From: Siccirubricoccus deserti
GTDB lineage: Bacteria > Pseudomonadota > Alphaproteobacteria > Acetobacterales > Acetobacteraceae
Direction of reading: 5' to 3'
Assembly: GCF_014283215.1 (NCBI RefSeq)
Contig: NZ_JACOMF010000003.1
Coordinates: forward strand, 186,001 to 250,000
DNA length: 64,000 bases
The notes under the pieces are model-generated. The model was given only the letters and a program-made list of their open reading frames with translations, did not search any database and had not been told where the DNA came from. This document shows positions 17,353 to 26,110 of the stretch, in pieces. How positions within the stretch are numbered: position 1 is the stretch's first letter; every line of letters begins with the position of its first letter. Position numbers and translations under genes: made by a program.

Positions 17353-18161
17353 TGCGCCGCCGTGCCGCCCTCGCCCTGCCGGCCCTGCTGCTGGCCCGGC
17401 CCGCCGGGGCGGTGGCGCTGCCGACATCCGGGCTGACCCAGGGCGGCTTCGTCACCGGCCGGGTCGCCCCCGGCACAAAGCTGGCGTTGGATGGTCGCGC
17501 CCTGCGGATCGGTCCGGGCGGCGAGTACGCCTTCGGCTTCGGCCGCGACCATGGGCCGGAGGCGGTACTGAGCGTCACCCCGCCCGGCGGCCACCCGGCG
17601 GCGCAGCGGCTGGCGATCACCAAGCGGCGCTGGAACATCCAGCGGCTGGAGGGCCTGCCCGGCGCCATGGTGACGCCGCCGCCCGAGATCATGGCGCGGA
17701 TCACCCGGGAGCGGGAGCAGCTGGCCGCGCTGCGCCGCCAGGACACCGCGGAGACCTTCTTCGCCGCGGGGCTGATCTGGCCGGCGCACGGCCGGATCAG
17801 CGGGGTCTACGGCAGTCAGCGGATCCTGAACGGCGAGCCGCGGGCGCCGCACCTCGGCCTCGACGTGGCGGTGCCGGTCGGCACGCCGCTGCGGGCGGCG
17901 GCGGCGGGGCATGTCGTACTGGCGGAGGAGCTGTATTTCACCGGCGATACCATCATCCTTGACCATGGGCATGGGGTGCAGACGCTCTATGCGCATATGT
18001 CGCGGCTGGATGTGGCGCCGGGCCAGCGGATCGCGGCCGGCGCGCACCTCGGCGCCAGCGGCGCCACCGGACGGGTCACCGGGCCGCATCTGCACTTCGG
18101 CCTGACCTGGTTCGCCACCAGGCTGGACCCGCAGCCGGTGCTGCCGGCGGTGCAAGGATAG
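17352..18161 (+). CDS. secreted M23 family peptidase (LytM domain)
   Basis: 269 aa. The signal peptide RRRAALALPALLLARPAGAVALP is followed by a small beta domain and the LytM domain (about 160-260). Zinc ligands are intact: H167 and D171 in HLGLD, and H246/H248 in GPHLHFG. It is predicted to act on peptidoglycan cross-bridges in the periplasm, either as an endopeptidase or an amidase activator; the intact ligands favour a true enzyme. Its ATG overlaps the xseA stop (TGATG), so it is co-translated with xseA, a frequent arrangement in Rhodospirillales-type genomes. Confidence 0.92.
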   Translation: MRRRAALALPALLLARPAGAVALPTSGLTQGGFVTGRVAPGTKLALDGRALRIGPGGEYAFGFGRDHGPEAVLSVTPPGGHPAAQRLAITKRRWNIQRLEGLPGAMVTPPPEIMARITREREQLAALRRQDTAETFFAAGLIWPAHGRISGVYGSQRILNGEPRAPHLGLDVAVPVGTPLRAAAAGHVVLAEELYFTGDTIILDHGHGVQTLYAHMSRLDVAPGQRIAAGAHLGASGATGRVTGPHLHFGLTWFATRLDPQPVLPAVQG

Positions 18162-18235
18162 CAGCGCGCCGCGCGGGGGGTGAAACCGCCGCTCCCCCCG
18201 GCGGGTTGAGAAAGCCACCCGATGGAGAGCACGCG

Positions 18236-18994
18236 ATGAGCGGCACGGACAACTTCGCCCGCTACCCCAGCCTGAAGGATCGCGTGGTGATCATCACCGG
18301 CGGCGCCAGCGGCATCGGCGCCTCCATGGTCGCGCATTTCGCCGCCCAGGGTGCCCGCCCCGTCTTTCTCGACTTCGACCGCGAGCACGGCGCCCGGGTC
18401 TCGGCCGAGACCGGCGCGCTGTTCCTGCCCTGCGACCTGCGCGACATCGCCGCCCTGCGCGCCGTCCTGGCCGAGGTCCATGCGAAGCTCGGCCCCGCCA
18501 GCGTGCTGGTGAACAACGCCGCGCGCGACGACCGCCACGGCTGGGAAACCGTGGAGCCCGAATACTGGGACGAGCGCATGCACACCAACCTGCGCCACCA
18601 GTTCTTCTGTGCCCAGGCGGTGGCGCCGCAGATGAAGGCGGCCGGCGCCGGCTCCATCATCTGCATGGGCAGCGTGTCCTGGTTCAAGGCACAGGGCGGC
18701 ATGCCGGCCTACACCACGGCGAAGGCGGCGGTGCATGGGCTGTCGCGTGGGCTGGCGCGCGACCTCGGGCCCTTCGGCATCCGCTGCAACGTGGTGGTGC
18801 CCGGCTGGATCTTCACCGAGCGGCAGCAGCAGCTCTGGGCGACGCCGGAGTCGGTGGCGGCCAATCTGGAACGGCAGTGCCTGAAGGAGAAGCTCTACCC
18901 GCCCGATGTCGCCCGCATGGTGCTGTGGCTGGCCGCCGATGACAGCCGGATGGTGACGGCGCAGAGCTTCGTGGTGGATGGGGGGAGCATCTGA
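18236..18994 (+). CDS. short-chain dehydrogenase/reductase
   Basis: NAD(P)-dependent oxidoreductase of the classical SDR family, 252 aa. Cofactor motif TGGASGIG (21-28), NNA (93-95), and catalytic S146, Y159 and K163 (YTTAK) are all present. D47 after the second strand (FLDFDRE) suggests NAD rather than NADP. The segment VVPGWIFTERQQQLWATPESV is typical of sugar or polyol dehydrogenases, but the substrate is not deducible. ATG 18236 is chosen because GGAGAG lies eight bases upstream. It stands alone, convergent with the TonB receptor gene. Confidence 0.93.
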   Translation: MSGTDNFARYPSLKDRVVIITGGASGIGASMVAHFAAQGARPVFLDFDREHGARVSAETGALFLPCDLRDIAALRAVLAEVHAKLGPASVLVNNAARDDRHGWETVEPEYWDERMHTNLRHQFFCAQAVAPQMKAAGAGSIICMGSVSWFKAQGGMPAYTTAKAAVHGLSRGLARDLGPFGIRCNVVVPGWIFTERQQQLWATPESVAANLERQCLKEKLYPPDVARMVLWLAADDSRMVTAQSFVVDGGSI

Positions 18995-19033
18995 CGGCGG
19001 AACGCCGGGTGCGGAGCCCCCGGCCCGCCCCGA

Positions 19034-21061
19034 TCAAAGCGTCGCCGCCAGGGTGAAGCGCACGGCAAACGGCTCCGCCGGGTGGAAATGCCGGTCCTCC
19101 ACCCCCGCCGCCGGCTCGCCCGGCAGGCGGGAGGCGTAGAAGTAGTCGATCTGGCTGGCGCGGGTGTTGAACAGGTTGAAGACGTCCAGCGAGGCCTGCA
19201 TGCCGTTTGCGAAGCGGTAGCCGATACGGGCGTTCACCAGCGTGGTCGGGTGGGAGCGGGCGCTGTTGTCTTCGGCCAGCGGCCGGGCGCCGAAATGCCG
19301 CAGCCGGGCGGTGCCGAACCAGCCGAGACCCTCGTCCAGCGTCACCCCGGCGCTCATCACCAGGTTCGGCGCGCCGGGGATGTGGCGGCCCTCGCCGTCG
19401 GAGTCGGTGAAGCGCGCCCGCGTCGCCGCCATGTCGAGGTCGAAGCCGAGCCAGGGCTTTGGCCGCCAATGGTTGGTCCATTCGATGCCGATGCGGCGGC
19501 TCGGCCGCCCGGCTTCCGTGGTGCCGGCGTCGCCGACGAAGAGGATCTCCGAACCAAGCGTCAGCACGAAGACAGCCAGCCGGGAGTCGAGCCCCGGCAC
19601 CGCGCTGGTGGCGATGCCGACCTCCGCCCCCTTCGCCCGCACCAGCAACGGCACGCGGGACAGCGGCGTCAGCCGGTCGGTCGGGTCCACGCGGATGGTG
19701 GCGCCGCGCAGGTCGTTGCTGTGGAAGCCGGTGCCGGCGTTGAGGAAGACCTCCGTCGCCCACCAGGGCCCGAACACGATGCCGGCCTTGGGGCTGGCGA
19801 TCCATTCGCCGGCACTGCCGGAATTCGCCGCTGTGCCGCTGTTCACCCGCCCGCCCATCCAATCGGCGCGGAGCCCGCCGGTCAGCCGCATCCAGCCGAT
19901 GGGGCGGATCACCGTGTCGGTGAAGAAGCCGACGCTGTCCTGCCGCAGTGCATCCTCCCGCACCGGGGAGAGCAGCGCCCGGCTGGCGGTGCGGAACAGG
20001 CCGAGGCGGATGTCGTCATGCCGGATCTGCACCCCGAAGCGGGTCTCGGCGGCGCGGCCGAAGGCGGTCCAGGGGATGGCATGCGCCACCTCCCCGCCCA
20101 GCACCCAGCGGCGGTCGCGCTGGAGGAACTGGTCGCCGTTCACCGGGTCGTCGAGGACGTAGGTGAAGTTGCTGTAGAGATCGAGCGTCGAGCGGATGGC
20201 ATAGGCGCTGACGCTGGTGGTCCCGAAATCCCCGGTCGTCGCCCAGCGGCCGGAGAGGCTGAATCGCTGCGACCGGCCGCCATCGGTCGGGTCGAGGGTG
20301 CCAAAGCGGTCCAGATTCCCGGCGGAGACGGCGCGCGCCGGCACCTGGTCCGTCGCGCGCCAGTGGCCGTTGTAGGCCATGCCGGTCAGGGTGAAGCCAT
20401 CCCGCGCTGTGCCCTGGCTGTAGCGCAGCAGGCCGTTCAGCCGGACCAGCGCCTCGGGCCGCTGCCAGGGGCCGTCATAGCTGGCGGCCTCGCCAGCGCC
20501 GAGCAGCGTGCCGGCGCCGAGCGCCATGGAACCGGCGGCAAGGCCACGCCAATAGCCGAAGCTGCCGACCGTGCCCTGCACCAGCGGCCGGTCCAGCCGG
20601 TTGATCAGGTCGAGCCGCAGTGCGCCGGCGGTGGCGAAATCCCCCTCATCGGCGAAGTAGGGACCCTTGCGGACATGGATGCCGTCCAGCAGCTCGGGGA
20701 TCAGGAAGTTCAGGTCGGCATAGCCCTGGCCATGCGCGTGGCTGCGCATGTTCAGCGGCATGCCGTCGAGGCGGATGGCGAGGTCGGTGCCGTGGTCAAG
20801 GTTGAAGCCGCGCAAGAAATACTGGTTCGCCTTGCCCTCGCCGCTGTGCTGGGTGACCACCAGCCCGGGGGCGGCTTCCAGCACCTCTCCGGTGCGGGCG
20901 ATGGGGCGGGCGGCGATTTCCTCGCGCGGGACCTGGTGCTCGCTGGCGCTGGCCTCGGCGGCGGGGGGCGGCGCGGTGACCAGCAGCGGCGGCAGGGTCG
21001 CTGTCTGCGCCATTGCCGGGCCCGCCAGCGCCATGCCCAGAATTACCGCCGCTGCCCGCAT
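19034..21061 (-). CDS. TonB-dependent outer-membrane receptor, probable nickel-complex uptake
   Basis: 675 aa. Signal peptide RAAAVILGMALAGPAMAQ; plug domain with LPPLLVTAPP, IARTGEVLEAAPGLVVTQHSGEGKANQYFLRGFNLDHGTDLAIRLDGMPLN; then a 22-strand-type barrel ending in a phenylalanine/leucine-rich last strand (HFHPAEPFAVRFTLAATL). The conserved plug segment with NQYFLRGFNLDHGTD is a recognisable subfamily that often occurs beside metal regulators. The divergent neighbour is nikR, so nickel (as a chelate) is the likely cargo. That is inference from context. A 12-bp palindrome lies 11 bp upstream of the start. Confidence 0.92.
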   Translation of the reverse strand: MRAAAVILGMALAGPAMAQTATLPPLLVTAPPPAAEASASEHQVPREEIAARPIARTGEVLEAAPGLVVTQHSGEGKANQYFLRGFNLDHGTDLAIRLDGMPLNMRSHAHGQGYADLNFLIPELLDGIHVRKGPYFADEGDFATAGALRLDLINRLDRPLVQGTVGSFGYWRGLAAGSMALGAGTLLGAGEAASYDGPWQRPEALVRLNGLLRYSQGTARDGFTLTGMAYNGHWRATDQVPARAVSAGNLDRFGTLDPTDGGRSQRFSLSGRWATTGDFGTTSVSAYAIRSTLDLYSNFTYVLDDPVNGDQFLQRDRRWVLGGEVAHAIPWTAFGRAAETRFGVQIRHDDIRLGLFRTASRALLSPVREDALRQDSVGFFTDTVIRPIGWMRLTGGLRADWMGGRVNSGTAANSGSAGEWIASPKAGIVFGPWWATEVFLNAGTGFHSNDLRGATIRVDPTDRLTPLSRVPLLVRAKGAEVGIATSAVPGLDSRLAVFVLTLGSEILFVGDAGTTEAGRPSRRIGIEWTNHWRPKPWLGFDLDMAATRARFTDSDGEGRHIPGAPNLVMSAGVTLDEGLGWFGTARLRHFGARPLAEDNSARSHPTTLVNARIGYRFANGMQASLDVFNLFNTRASQIDYFYASRLPGEPAAGVEDRHFHPAEPFAVRFTLAATL

Positions 21062-21071
21062 GCCTGCCTCA

Positions 21072-21083
21072 TACCAATTGGTA
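21072..21083. promoter_or_regulatory. palindrome in the nikR/receptor intergenic region, candidate metal-regulator operator
   Basis: TACCAATTGGTA is a perfect 12-bp palindrome, preceded by TCATACC on the plus strand. It sits just before the receptor start, where a repressor would block expression. The full E. coli-type NikR site (GTATGA, 16 bases, TCATAC) is not present: I checked the left half-site position and it does not match. Confidence 0.4.
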
Positions 21084-21189
21084 GAAACATCACACGCAGA
21101 TTGCGCCGGGGCAAGGTGGCGGGCAGGATGGGCGGCCGCAGTCGTCCGGGTTCAGGAATCACGCTTCGGCATCCCAGGGGAGCCCCGCC

Positions 21190-21642
21190 ATGCAGCGCAT
21201 CACCATCACCATCGACGATGATCTGCTGGAGACGGTGGACGCGCTGGTGGCCCGCCACGGCTACGCCAGCCGGTCGGAGGCGATGCGCGACCTGGTGCGG
21301 GAAGCGGCGAAGCGCGAGGCGGCGGCGGAGACGCCCTGCATCGCCACCCTAAGCTATGTCTATGACCATGCGGTGCGGGAACTGCCGCGTCGGCTGGCGC
21401 AGGCGCAGCACGCCCACCACGATCTCAGCGTCGCCAGCCTGCATGTGCACCTGGACCATGACACATGCCTGGAGGTGGCGGTGCTGCGCGGCCCCTCGGG
21501 CGCGGTGCGGCGCTTCGCCGATGAAGTCACCAGCCAGCGCGGGGTGCGCCACCATGGCCTGCATCTGGTGCCGGCGCGGGTGGAGGAGGCGCGGCATGAC
21601 CATGGCGCGGGTGCCCACCGGCACCCGCATGTTCATGTGTGA
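21190..21642 (+). CDS. nikR: nickel-responsive transcriptional regulator NikR
   Basis: 150 aa. Residues 1-50 are a ribbon-helix-helix DNA-binding domain (QRITITIDDDLLETVDALVARHGYASRSEAMRDLVREA). The ACT-like metal domain has the square-planar nickel ligands of NikR: a histidine in QHAHH (H74/H76), H85 and H87 in LHVHLDH, and C93 in DTCLEV. The last 18 residues are histidine-rich (HDHGAGAHRHPHVHV), an added tail not found in E. coli NikR that may buffer metal. It is divergent from the TonB receptor, which it probably controls. Confidence 0.95.
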   Translation: MQRITITIDDDLLETVDALVARHGYASRSEAMRDLVREAAKREAAAETPCIATLSYVYDHAVRELPRRLAQAQHAHHDLSVASLHVHLDHDTCLEVAVLRGPSGAVRRFADEVTSQRGVRHHGLHLVPARVEEARHDHGAGAHRHPHVHV

Positions 21643-21651
21643 ACTGGCCGC

Positions 21652-22680
21652 TTACCGCAGCGGCAGGGCGTAGAGCAGCCCGCCCGGCTTCGTCCACAGC
21701 TCGTTCGGCCCGCGCTCCAGCCCCACCGGCGTGTCGGGGCCCATGGTGCGGTTGTACAGCTCCCCGTAATTTCCGATGGCGCGGATGACGTTGTAGGCCC
21801 AGGCGCGGTCGAGCTTCAGCGCCTCGCCCAGCTCCGGCGTCACACCCAGCAGACGCCGGGTATTCGGGTTGGTGCTGGTGCGGCGCTGCTCCTCGGCGTT
21901 GGTCGAGGTCACGCCCTGCTCCTCCGCCTCGATCACCGCGTAGGTGTACCAGCGGACGATGTCGAACCATTGCGCATCGTCGCGCCGGACATAGGCGCCG
22001 TAGGGCTCCTTGCTGAAGCGCTCCGGCAGGATGGTCCAGTCGCGTGGGCTCGGCATGGCGGCGCGGACGCCGGCGAGCTGCGAGGCGTCGGTGCCGAAGG
22101 CGTCGCAGCGCCCGGCCTGCAGCGCGGCGGAGGCCTGATCGGTGCGCTCGAACAGCACCGGCCGGAAGGGCGTGTTGATGCTGCGAAAATAATCCGCCGT
22201 CACCTGCTCGTTCGTCGTGCCCTGGATCAGGCAGATGGTGGCGTCGCGCATCTCGGCCACCTTGGTCACGCCGGAGTTGGCGCGCAGCATGAAGCCGTGG
22301 CCATCGTAGAAATAGGTGACGGCGTGCCGCAGCCCGAGGGTGACGTCGCGCAGCATGGTCATGGTGCTGGTGCGGAACAGCACATCCACCTCACCGGAGC
22401 CGAGGGCGGTGAAGCGGGTGGAGGAAGAGAGCGGCATGAACCGCACCTTGGAGGGATCATTGAAGATCGCCACCGCCAGGCCGCGGCAGAGATCCACGTC
22501 CAGCCCCTGCCAGACGCCACGGCTGTCCGGCAGGGCGAAACCGGCGACGCCGGTGTGGATGCCGCAGACCAGCTGTCCGCGGGCCCTGATCGCCTCCAGC
22601 GTCTGCTGTGCAGAGGCGGTGGCGGAGGTCAGCAGTGTGCAGGCGAGTGCCGCCGCGGCAACAATGCCTCGTCCCAGCAT
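21652..22680 (-). CDS. amino-acid ABC transporter substrate-binding protein (AapJ-like, orphan)
   Basis: 342 aa, with signal peptide ALACTLLTSATASAQ. RGQLVCGIHTGVAGFALPD, WQGLDVDLCRGLAVAIF and ALGSGEVDVLFRTSTMTMLRD are standard for the general L-amino-acid receptor AapJ/BztA group, as is the C-terminal IGNYGELYNRTMGP. It should bind polar or acidic amino acids in the periplasm, but no permease or ATPase genes of that transporter lie nearby. It is 79 bp downstream of devA on the same strand, so read-through from that operon is possible, though no functional link is evident. Confidence 0.92.
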   Translation of the reverse strand: MLGRGIVAAAALACTLLTSATASAQQTLEAIRARGQLVCGIHTGVAGFALPDSRGVWQGLDVDLCRGLAVAIFNDPSKVRFMPLSSSTRFTALGSGEVDVLFRTSTMTMLRDVTLGLRHAVTYFYDGHGFMLRANSGVTKVAEMRDATICLIQGTTNEQVTADYFRSINTPFRPVLFERTDQASAALQAGRCDAFGTDASQLAGVRAAMPSPRDWTILPERFSKEPYGAYVRRDDAQWFDIVRWYTYAVIEAEEQGVTSTNAEEQRRTSTNPNTRRLLGVTPELGEALKLDRAWAYNVIRAIGNYGELYNRTMGPDTPVGLERGPNELWTKPGGLLYALPLR

Positions 22681-22759
22681 GATGATGTGCCTTCCTGTTG
22701 AGCCCGCATCGATCCTCCTTGTGCGGTGGGACGGCTGTCAACGACGGTCTGGCGCCGCT

Positions 22760-23488
22760 TCAGCCCGCCCGGACCGGTTCTGCCTGCGAAGCGGGCACAA
22801 TGCGCCCATCTTCCATCGCGACGATGCGGTCGGCGATGTCGAGGATACGCGGATCATGCGTGACCAGCAGGATCGGCACGCCGCGTTGCCGCGCCAGGTC
22901 GCGCAGCAGCCGCACCACCTCGCCGCCGCTCTGGCGGTCGAGCGCCGCGGTGGGTTCGTCGGCCAGGATCAGCCCGGGGTTGCCGGCCAGGGCGCGGGCC
23001 ACCGCCACCCGCTGGCGCTGGCCGCCGGAAAGCTGGTCCGGCCGGCTCTCGCCGCGGTCACCGAGGCCGACCTGGGCCAGGATGGCGTCGGCGCGCTCCA
23101 GCCGCTCCGCCTCGGAGGTCGTGCGGTCCAGTTCCAGCGCCATCGCCACATTCTGCCGGGCGGAGAGGAAGCCGAGCAGGTTGTGCTGCTGGAAGATGAA
23201 GCCGATGCGGCGGCGGAGCGCGACGCGCTGCGCCTCGCTCGCCCCCGCCAGCTCCTGGCCGAGCACCTGGGCGCTGCCCTGCTGCATGGCGCGCAGCGCG
23301 CCGATCAGGGTCAGCAGCGTGGTCTTGCCGCTGCCGGAGGGGCCGGTGAGCAGCACGATCTCGCCGGGCGCGACGGCAAGCTCGACATCGCGCAGCACCG
23401 GCCGCGCCAGCGCGCCGCTGCCGAAGGCGTAGGTGACGCCGCGCAGCTGCACCGGTGGCGGCGGACGGCTGACCCGGGATCCGTCCAT
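22760..23488 (-). CDS. devA: ABC exporter ATP-binding protein (DevA/LolD/MacB-type)
   Basis: 242 aa. Walker A GPSGSGKTT (49-57), signature LSGGQ (153-157), Walker B LILADE (173-178), and the FIFQQHNLLGFLSARQNVAMALEL block typical of the MacB/LolD/DevA class. It powers the DevC permease encoded immediately upstream; the devC stop and the devA start share one base. With the DevB adaptor this resembles the heterocyst glycolipid exporter DevBCA. In non-cyanobacteria such sets export unknown lipids or small molecules, probably through a TolC-like channel that is not encoded here. Confidence 0.92.
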   Translation of the reverse strand: MDGSRVSRPPPPVQLRGVTYAFGSGALARPVLRDVELAVAPGEIVLLTGPSGSGKTTLLTLIGALRAMQQGSAQVLGQELAGASEAQRVALRRRIGFIFQQHNLLGFLSARQNVAMALELDRTTSEAERLERADAILAQVGLGDRGESRPDQLSGGQRQRVAVARALAGNPGLILADEPTAALDRQSGGEVVRLLRDLARQRGVPILLVTHDPRILDIADRIVAMEDGRIVPASQAEPVRAG

Positions 23489-24783
23489 CAGAACATATCC
23501 GCCGGATTGGCGTCCCGCAGCTTGCGCATCGCCAGCAGTCCGGCGAGCGCGCACATGGTGAAGATCATGGCGAAGACGCCGAGGGCGCGGCCCGTCTCCA
23601 TGCCGAGTGGCAGGAAGGTGCCCTTGCCCACCACGTCGTACAGCACGGCAGAGATGGCGAAGCCCGGCAGGAAGCCCAGCACCGCCAGCAGCAGCGCCGC
23701 GCTCAGCACGACGCGGCCGAGGTAGAGGTTGGAATAGCCCATCGCCTTCAGCGTGGCGTATTCTCTCAGATGGCTGGCGATGTCGCTGAACAGGATCTGG
23801 TAGACGATCACCATGCCGACGATCAGCCCCATCAGGCTGCCGAAGGCGAAGATGAAGCCGATCGGCGTCGCGGTTTCCCAGTAGTTCCGCTCATGCGCGA
23901 CGAGCTGCGGCTGGCTCAGCACCATCACATCATCCGGCAGGAGCTGGCGCAGCCGGGCCATCGCCGCGTCGCGGTCGGCGCCGGGCACCAGCCGGATGGC
24001 GACGAGATCCACCGCCGAGACCTGCCGTTCCTTCACCACGCGGCGGAAATTCAGCTCCGACATGACGATGTTGCCGTCGGCGCCGAAGGAGGGGCCGATC
24101 TCGACCAGCCCGGCCACCTCCATCATCCGGTTGCCGACCTGCACCGGCAACGGCCCGCGCTCCCGCAGCAGCCGGCCGATATCACCGAATTCGGGACGGG
24201 AGCGCAGGTCGAAGGCAATGGTGTCGGGGCGCTTCAGCGTGTCGATCAGCGGCGCCAGGCCGGGGAAGTCCATCACCCCGGATTCGGTGTCGAACCCCAC
24301 CAGCTGCACCGCGCGGCGGGTGCCGTTCTCCGGGTTCCGCCAGGTCGCCTGGGCCAGGTAGACCGGCACCGCCGCCTGCACCTCGGGCAGCGCCATCGCC
24401 TGGCTGGCGCGCACCCGCGGCAGGGTTTCCGGCTTGAAGCTGACCAGGGTCATCGGGTGCATCAGGAAGATGTCGGCCCGCATGGCGGAGAGCAGCGCGG
24501 TCGCGCTGTCGAACAGCGCCGCGCGGAAGCCGAGCTGCATGAACACGAGCACGCAGGCGAACATCACCCCGGCGATGGCGGAGGCCAGCCGCGCCTTCTC
24601 CCACCGCAGCTGCCGCCAGGCGAGGCGCAGCGGCAGCCACAGCGCGGCCAGCGGCGAGCCGCGGCGGACGGGTGGTCGAGTAGGGGGCGGCGCCTCATCA
24701 CCCGCGTCATCGCCGGTCCGCTCCGGCGCCCAGGGCAGCAGCGTCTGGCTCAGCAGGCCTTCGCGGCGAAGGATCAGGGTCAT
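23488..24783 (-). CDS. devC: ABC exporter permease, FtsX-domain (DevC-like)
   Basis: 431 aa. A cytoplasmic N-terminal tail precedes the first helix (AIAGVMFACVLVFMQLGFRAAL), then comes a large periplasmic domain and three C-terminal helices of the FtsX/MacB type (PIGFIFAFGSLMGLIVGMVIVYQILFSDIASHLREYATLKAMGYSNLYL). The SHLREYATLKAMGY segment is the coupling helix of DevC proteins. The N-terminal 50 residues are longer and more Pro/Arg-rich than usual (ERTGDDAGDEAPPPTRPPVRRG). It is coupled at both ends: the start overlaps the devB stop by 4 nt, and the stop overlaps the devA start. Confidence 0.92.
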   Translation of the reverse strand: MTLILRREGLLSQTLLPWAPERTGDDAGDEAPPPTRPPVRRGSPLAALWLPLRLAWRQLRWEKARLASAIAGVMFACVLVFMQLGFRAALFDSATALLSAMRADIFLMHPMTLVSFKPETLPRVRASQAMALPEVQAAVPVYLAQATWRNPENGTRRAVQLVGFDTESGVMDFPGLAPLIDTLKRPDTIAFDLRSRPEFGDIGRLLRERGPLPVQVGNRMMEVAGLVEIGPSFGADGNIVMSELNFRRVVKERQVSAVDLVAIRLVPGADRDAAMARLRQLLPDDVMVLSQPQLVAHERNYWETATPIGFIFAFGSLMGLIVGMVIVYQILFSDIASHLREYATLKAMGYSNLYLGRVVLSAALLLAVLGFLPGFAISAVLYDVVGKGTFLPLGMETGRALGVFAMIFTMCALAGLLAMRKLRDANPADMF

Positions 24784-25814
24784 GGCCGGATCGCCACCTG
24801 CACCTGCATGTTGGTCCGCCGCCGCAGCGCCTCCCGCGCTTCATCCGCAAGGGTCAGCCGCACCTCCACCGTGCGGGCATCGACGGCGGCGACAGGGTCG
24901 GTGCCGGCCTGGGTGGTGCGGCGGACCAGCCAGCCGATCTCGCGCACCGTCGCCGCGTAGCGGTGCGGCTCGCCGGGCACCACCACCTCGGCCGGCGCGC
25001 CGGGGCGCAGCCGCGGCAGGTCGGTCTCGTAGACATCGGCGACCACATCCATGCGGTCGAGGTCGGCGAGGTCGAGCAGCCCGTCGCTGCCCACCTGGTC
25101 GCCCGGCCGGGCGTAGATCTTGAGGATGGTGCCGGCGATCGGCGCCACCACGCGCGACAGCACCGCATCGGCGCGGGCCCTCAGCAGCGCCGCCTCCGCC
25201 GCCGCCAGCTCGGCCTCGGCCACCGCAAGATCCTGCGGCCAGGGCTGCAACAGCCGCTGCAGCGTGGCTTCCGCCTCGGCCCGCTCGGCCGTGGTGCGGC
25301 TGGCGGTGAAGCGGGCGCGCTCGGCGGCGGCGCGGCCGCCGGCGCCGGAGGGTACCAGTGCCTCCGCCCGTTCGGCATCGCGCCGGGCACTGGCCTCGGC
25401 GGCGCGCAGCGCCTCGATCCGGGCGCGCTGGGCCGCCACCTCCTCCGGCCGACCAGCGGCCCGGATGCGGGCGAGGGCAGCGCGCGACTGGGCGGCGGCG
25501 GCCTCGGCCTGGGCGATGGCGGCGTCCTTCTGTGCCGCATCACCGAAGACGGCGAGCAGCTGGCCGGCCTCGACGCGGTCGCCTTCCTGCACCAGCAGCC
25601 GGTCCAGCCGCGCGACGGCGAAGCCGCCCGGCTGGTTCAGCCGGCGGATGCGCGAGGCCGGCTCCACCCGGCCGAGGGCGCCGACGCCGATCGGCCCGGC
25701 GTCGGCCGTTGGTTCCGGCGCGCGGTCGGCGGCGCCGTGGCGGGTCAGCAGCATGGCGCCGCCGGCGATGCCGGCGACCAGCAGCAGGATCAGCAGCAGG
25801 CCACGGTTGTTCAT
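24780..25814 (-). CDS. devB: HlyD/DevB-type membrane fusion protein
   Basis: 344 aa periplasmic adaptor anchored by an N-terminal helix (LLLILLLVAGIAGGAMLL). RLLVQEGDRVEAGQLLAVFGDA is the first half of the lipoyl domain, followed by a long alanine-rich coiled coil (about residues 95-210), then VVAPIAGTILKIYARPGDQVGSDGLLDLADLDRMDVVADVYETDLPRLRPGAPAEV and a beta-barrel end. It links DevC to an outer-membrane channel. The start overlaps the upstream small gene by 4 nt. It is the DevB partner in the tetR-orf-devB-devC-devA unit. Confidence 0.92.
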   Translation of the reverse strand: MNNRGLLLILLLVAGIAGGAMLLTRHGAADRAPEPTADAGPIGVGALGRVEPASRIRRLNQPGGFAVARLDRLLVQEGDRVEAGQLLAVFGDAAQKDAAIAQAEAAAAQSRAALARIRAAGRPEEVAAQRARIEALRAAEASARRDAERAEALVPSGAGGRAAAERARFTASRTTAERAEAEATLQRLLQPWPQDLAVAEAELAAAEAALLRARADAVLSRVVAPIAGTILKIYARPGDQVGSDGLLDLADLDRMDVVADVYETDLPRLRPGAPAEVVVPGEPHRYAATVREIGWLVRRTTQAGTDPVAAVDARTVEVRLTLADEAREALRRRTNMQVQVAIRP

Positions 25815-26110
25815 GGTGGCGGCTCCGCGACATCCTCGAGCATCGCCAGATCATCCGCGTCGAAGAGCGGGATCGGCGCGGCGCCGGCTATCTCCGGGCA
25901 GCCGAGCAGCAGGCCCAGCACGCCGAACAGCTGGGGCGTCGCCGGGGTGAAATGGGTGGCGGCGCCGGCGCCGGCGGCCCCGGCCAGCAACAGCATGGCG
26001 GCACCGAACAGTGCGGCGCCGAGCCCGCTGCCCGTGGCGCGCCGGTTCAGCGCGTCGCGCCCCTTGGCGTTGCAGCCGGCTTCGGCGTCCGGGTCGCTGG
26101 ACCGACTCAT
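25811..26110 (-). CDS. small membrane protein of the dev operon, 99 aa
   Basis: I do not recognise a family. There is a short polar N-terminus, two hydrophobic stretches (GLGAALFGAAMLLLAGAAGAGAATHF and LFGVLGLLLGCPEIAGA) and an acidic C-terminal tail (LFDADDLAMLEDVAEPPP). It overlaps tetR by 4 nt upstream and devB by 4 nt downstream, so it is firmly part of the operon and probably translated. It might be an accessory of the exporter. Confidence 0.65.
   Translation of the reverse strand: MSRSSDPDAEAGCNAKGRDALNRRATGSGLGAALFGAAMLLLAGAAGAGAATHFTPATPQLFGVLGLLLGCPEIAGAAPIPLFDADDLAMLEDVAEPPP

Noticed and set aside
21047-21074. Enteric-type NikR site (GTATGA-N16-TCATAC).
   Set aside because: TCATAC is present at 21069-21074, but the partner half-site 16 bases away reads CGCCGC-like sequence, so the full site is absent.
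21853-21924. Apparent tandem 10-residue repeat in the AapJ-like receptor (EEQGVTSTNA then EEQRRTSTNP).
   Set aside because: The AapJ/BztA family normally has an AEELGITSAN...STNPEIRRLLG segment here, so the repeat is chance resemblance within a family-typical region.
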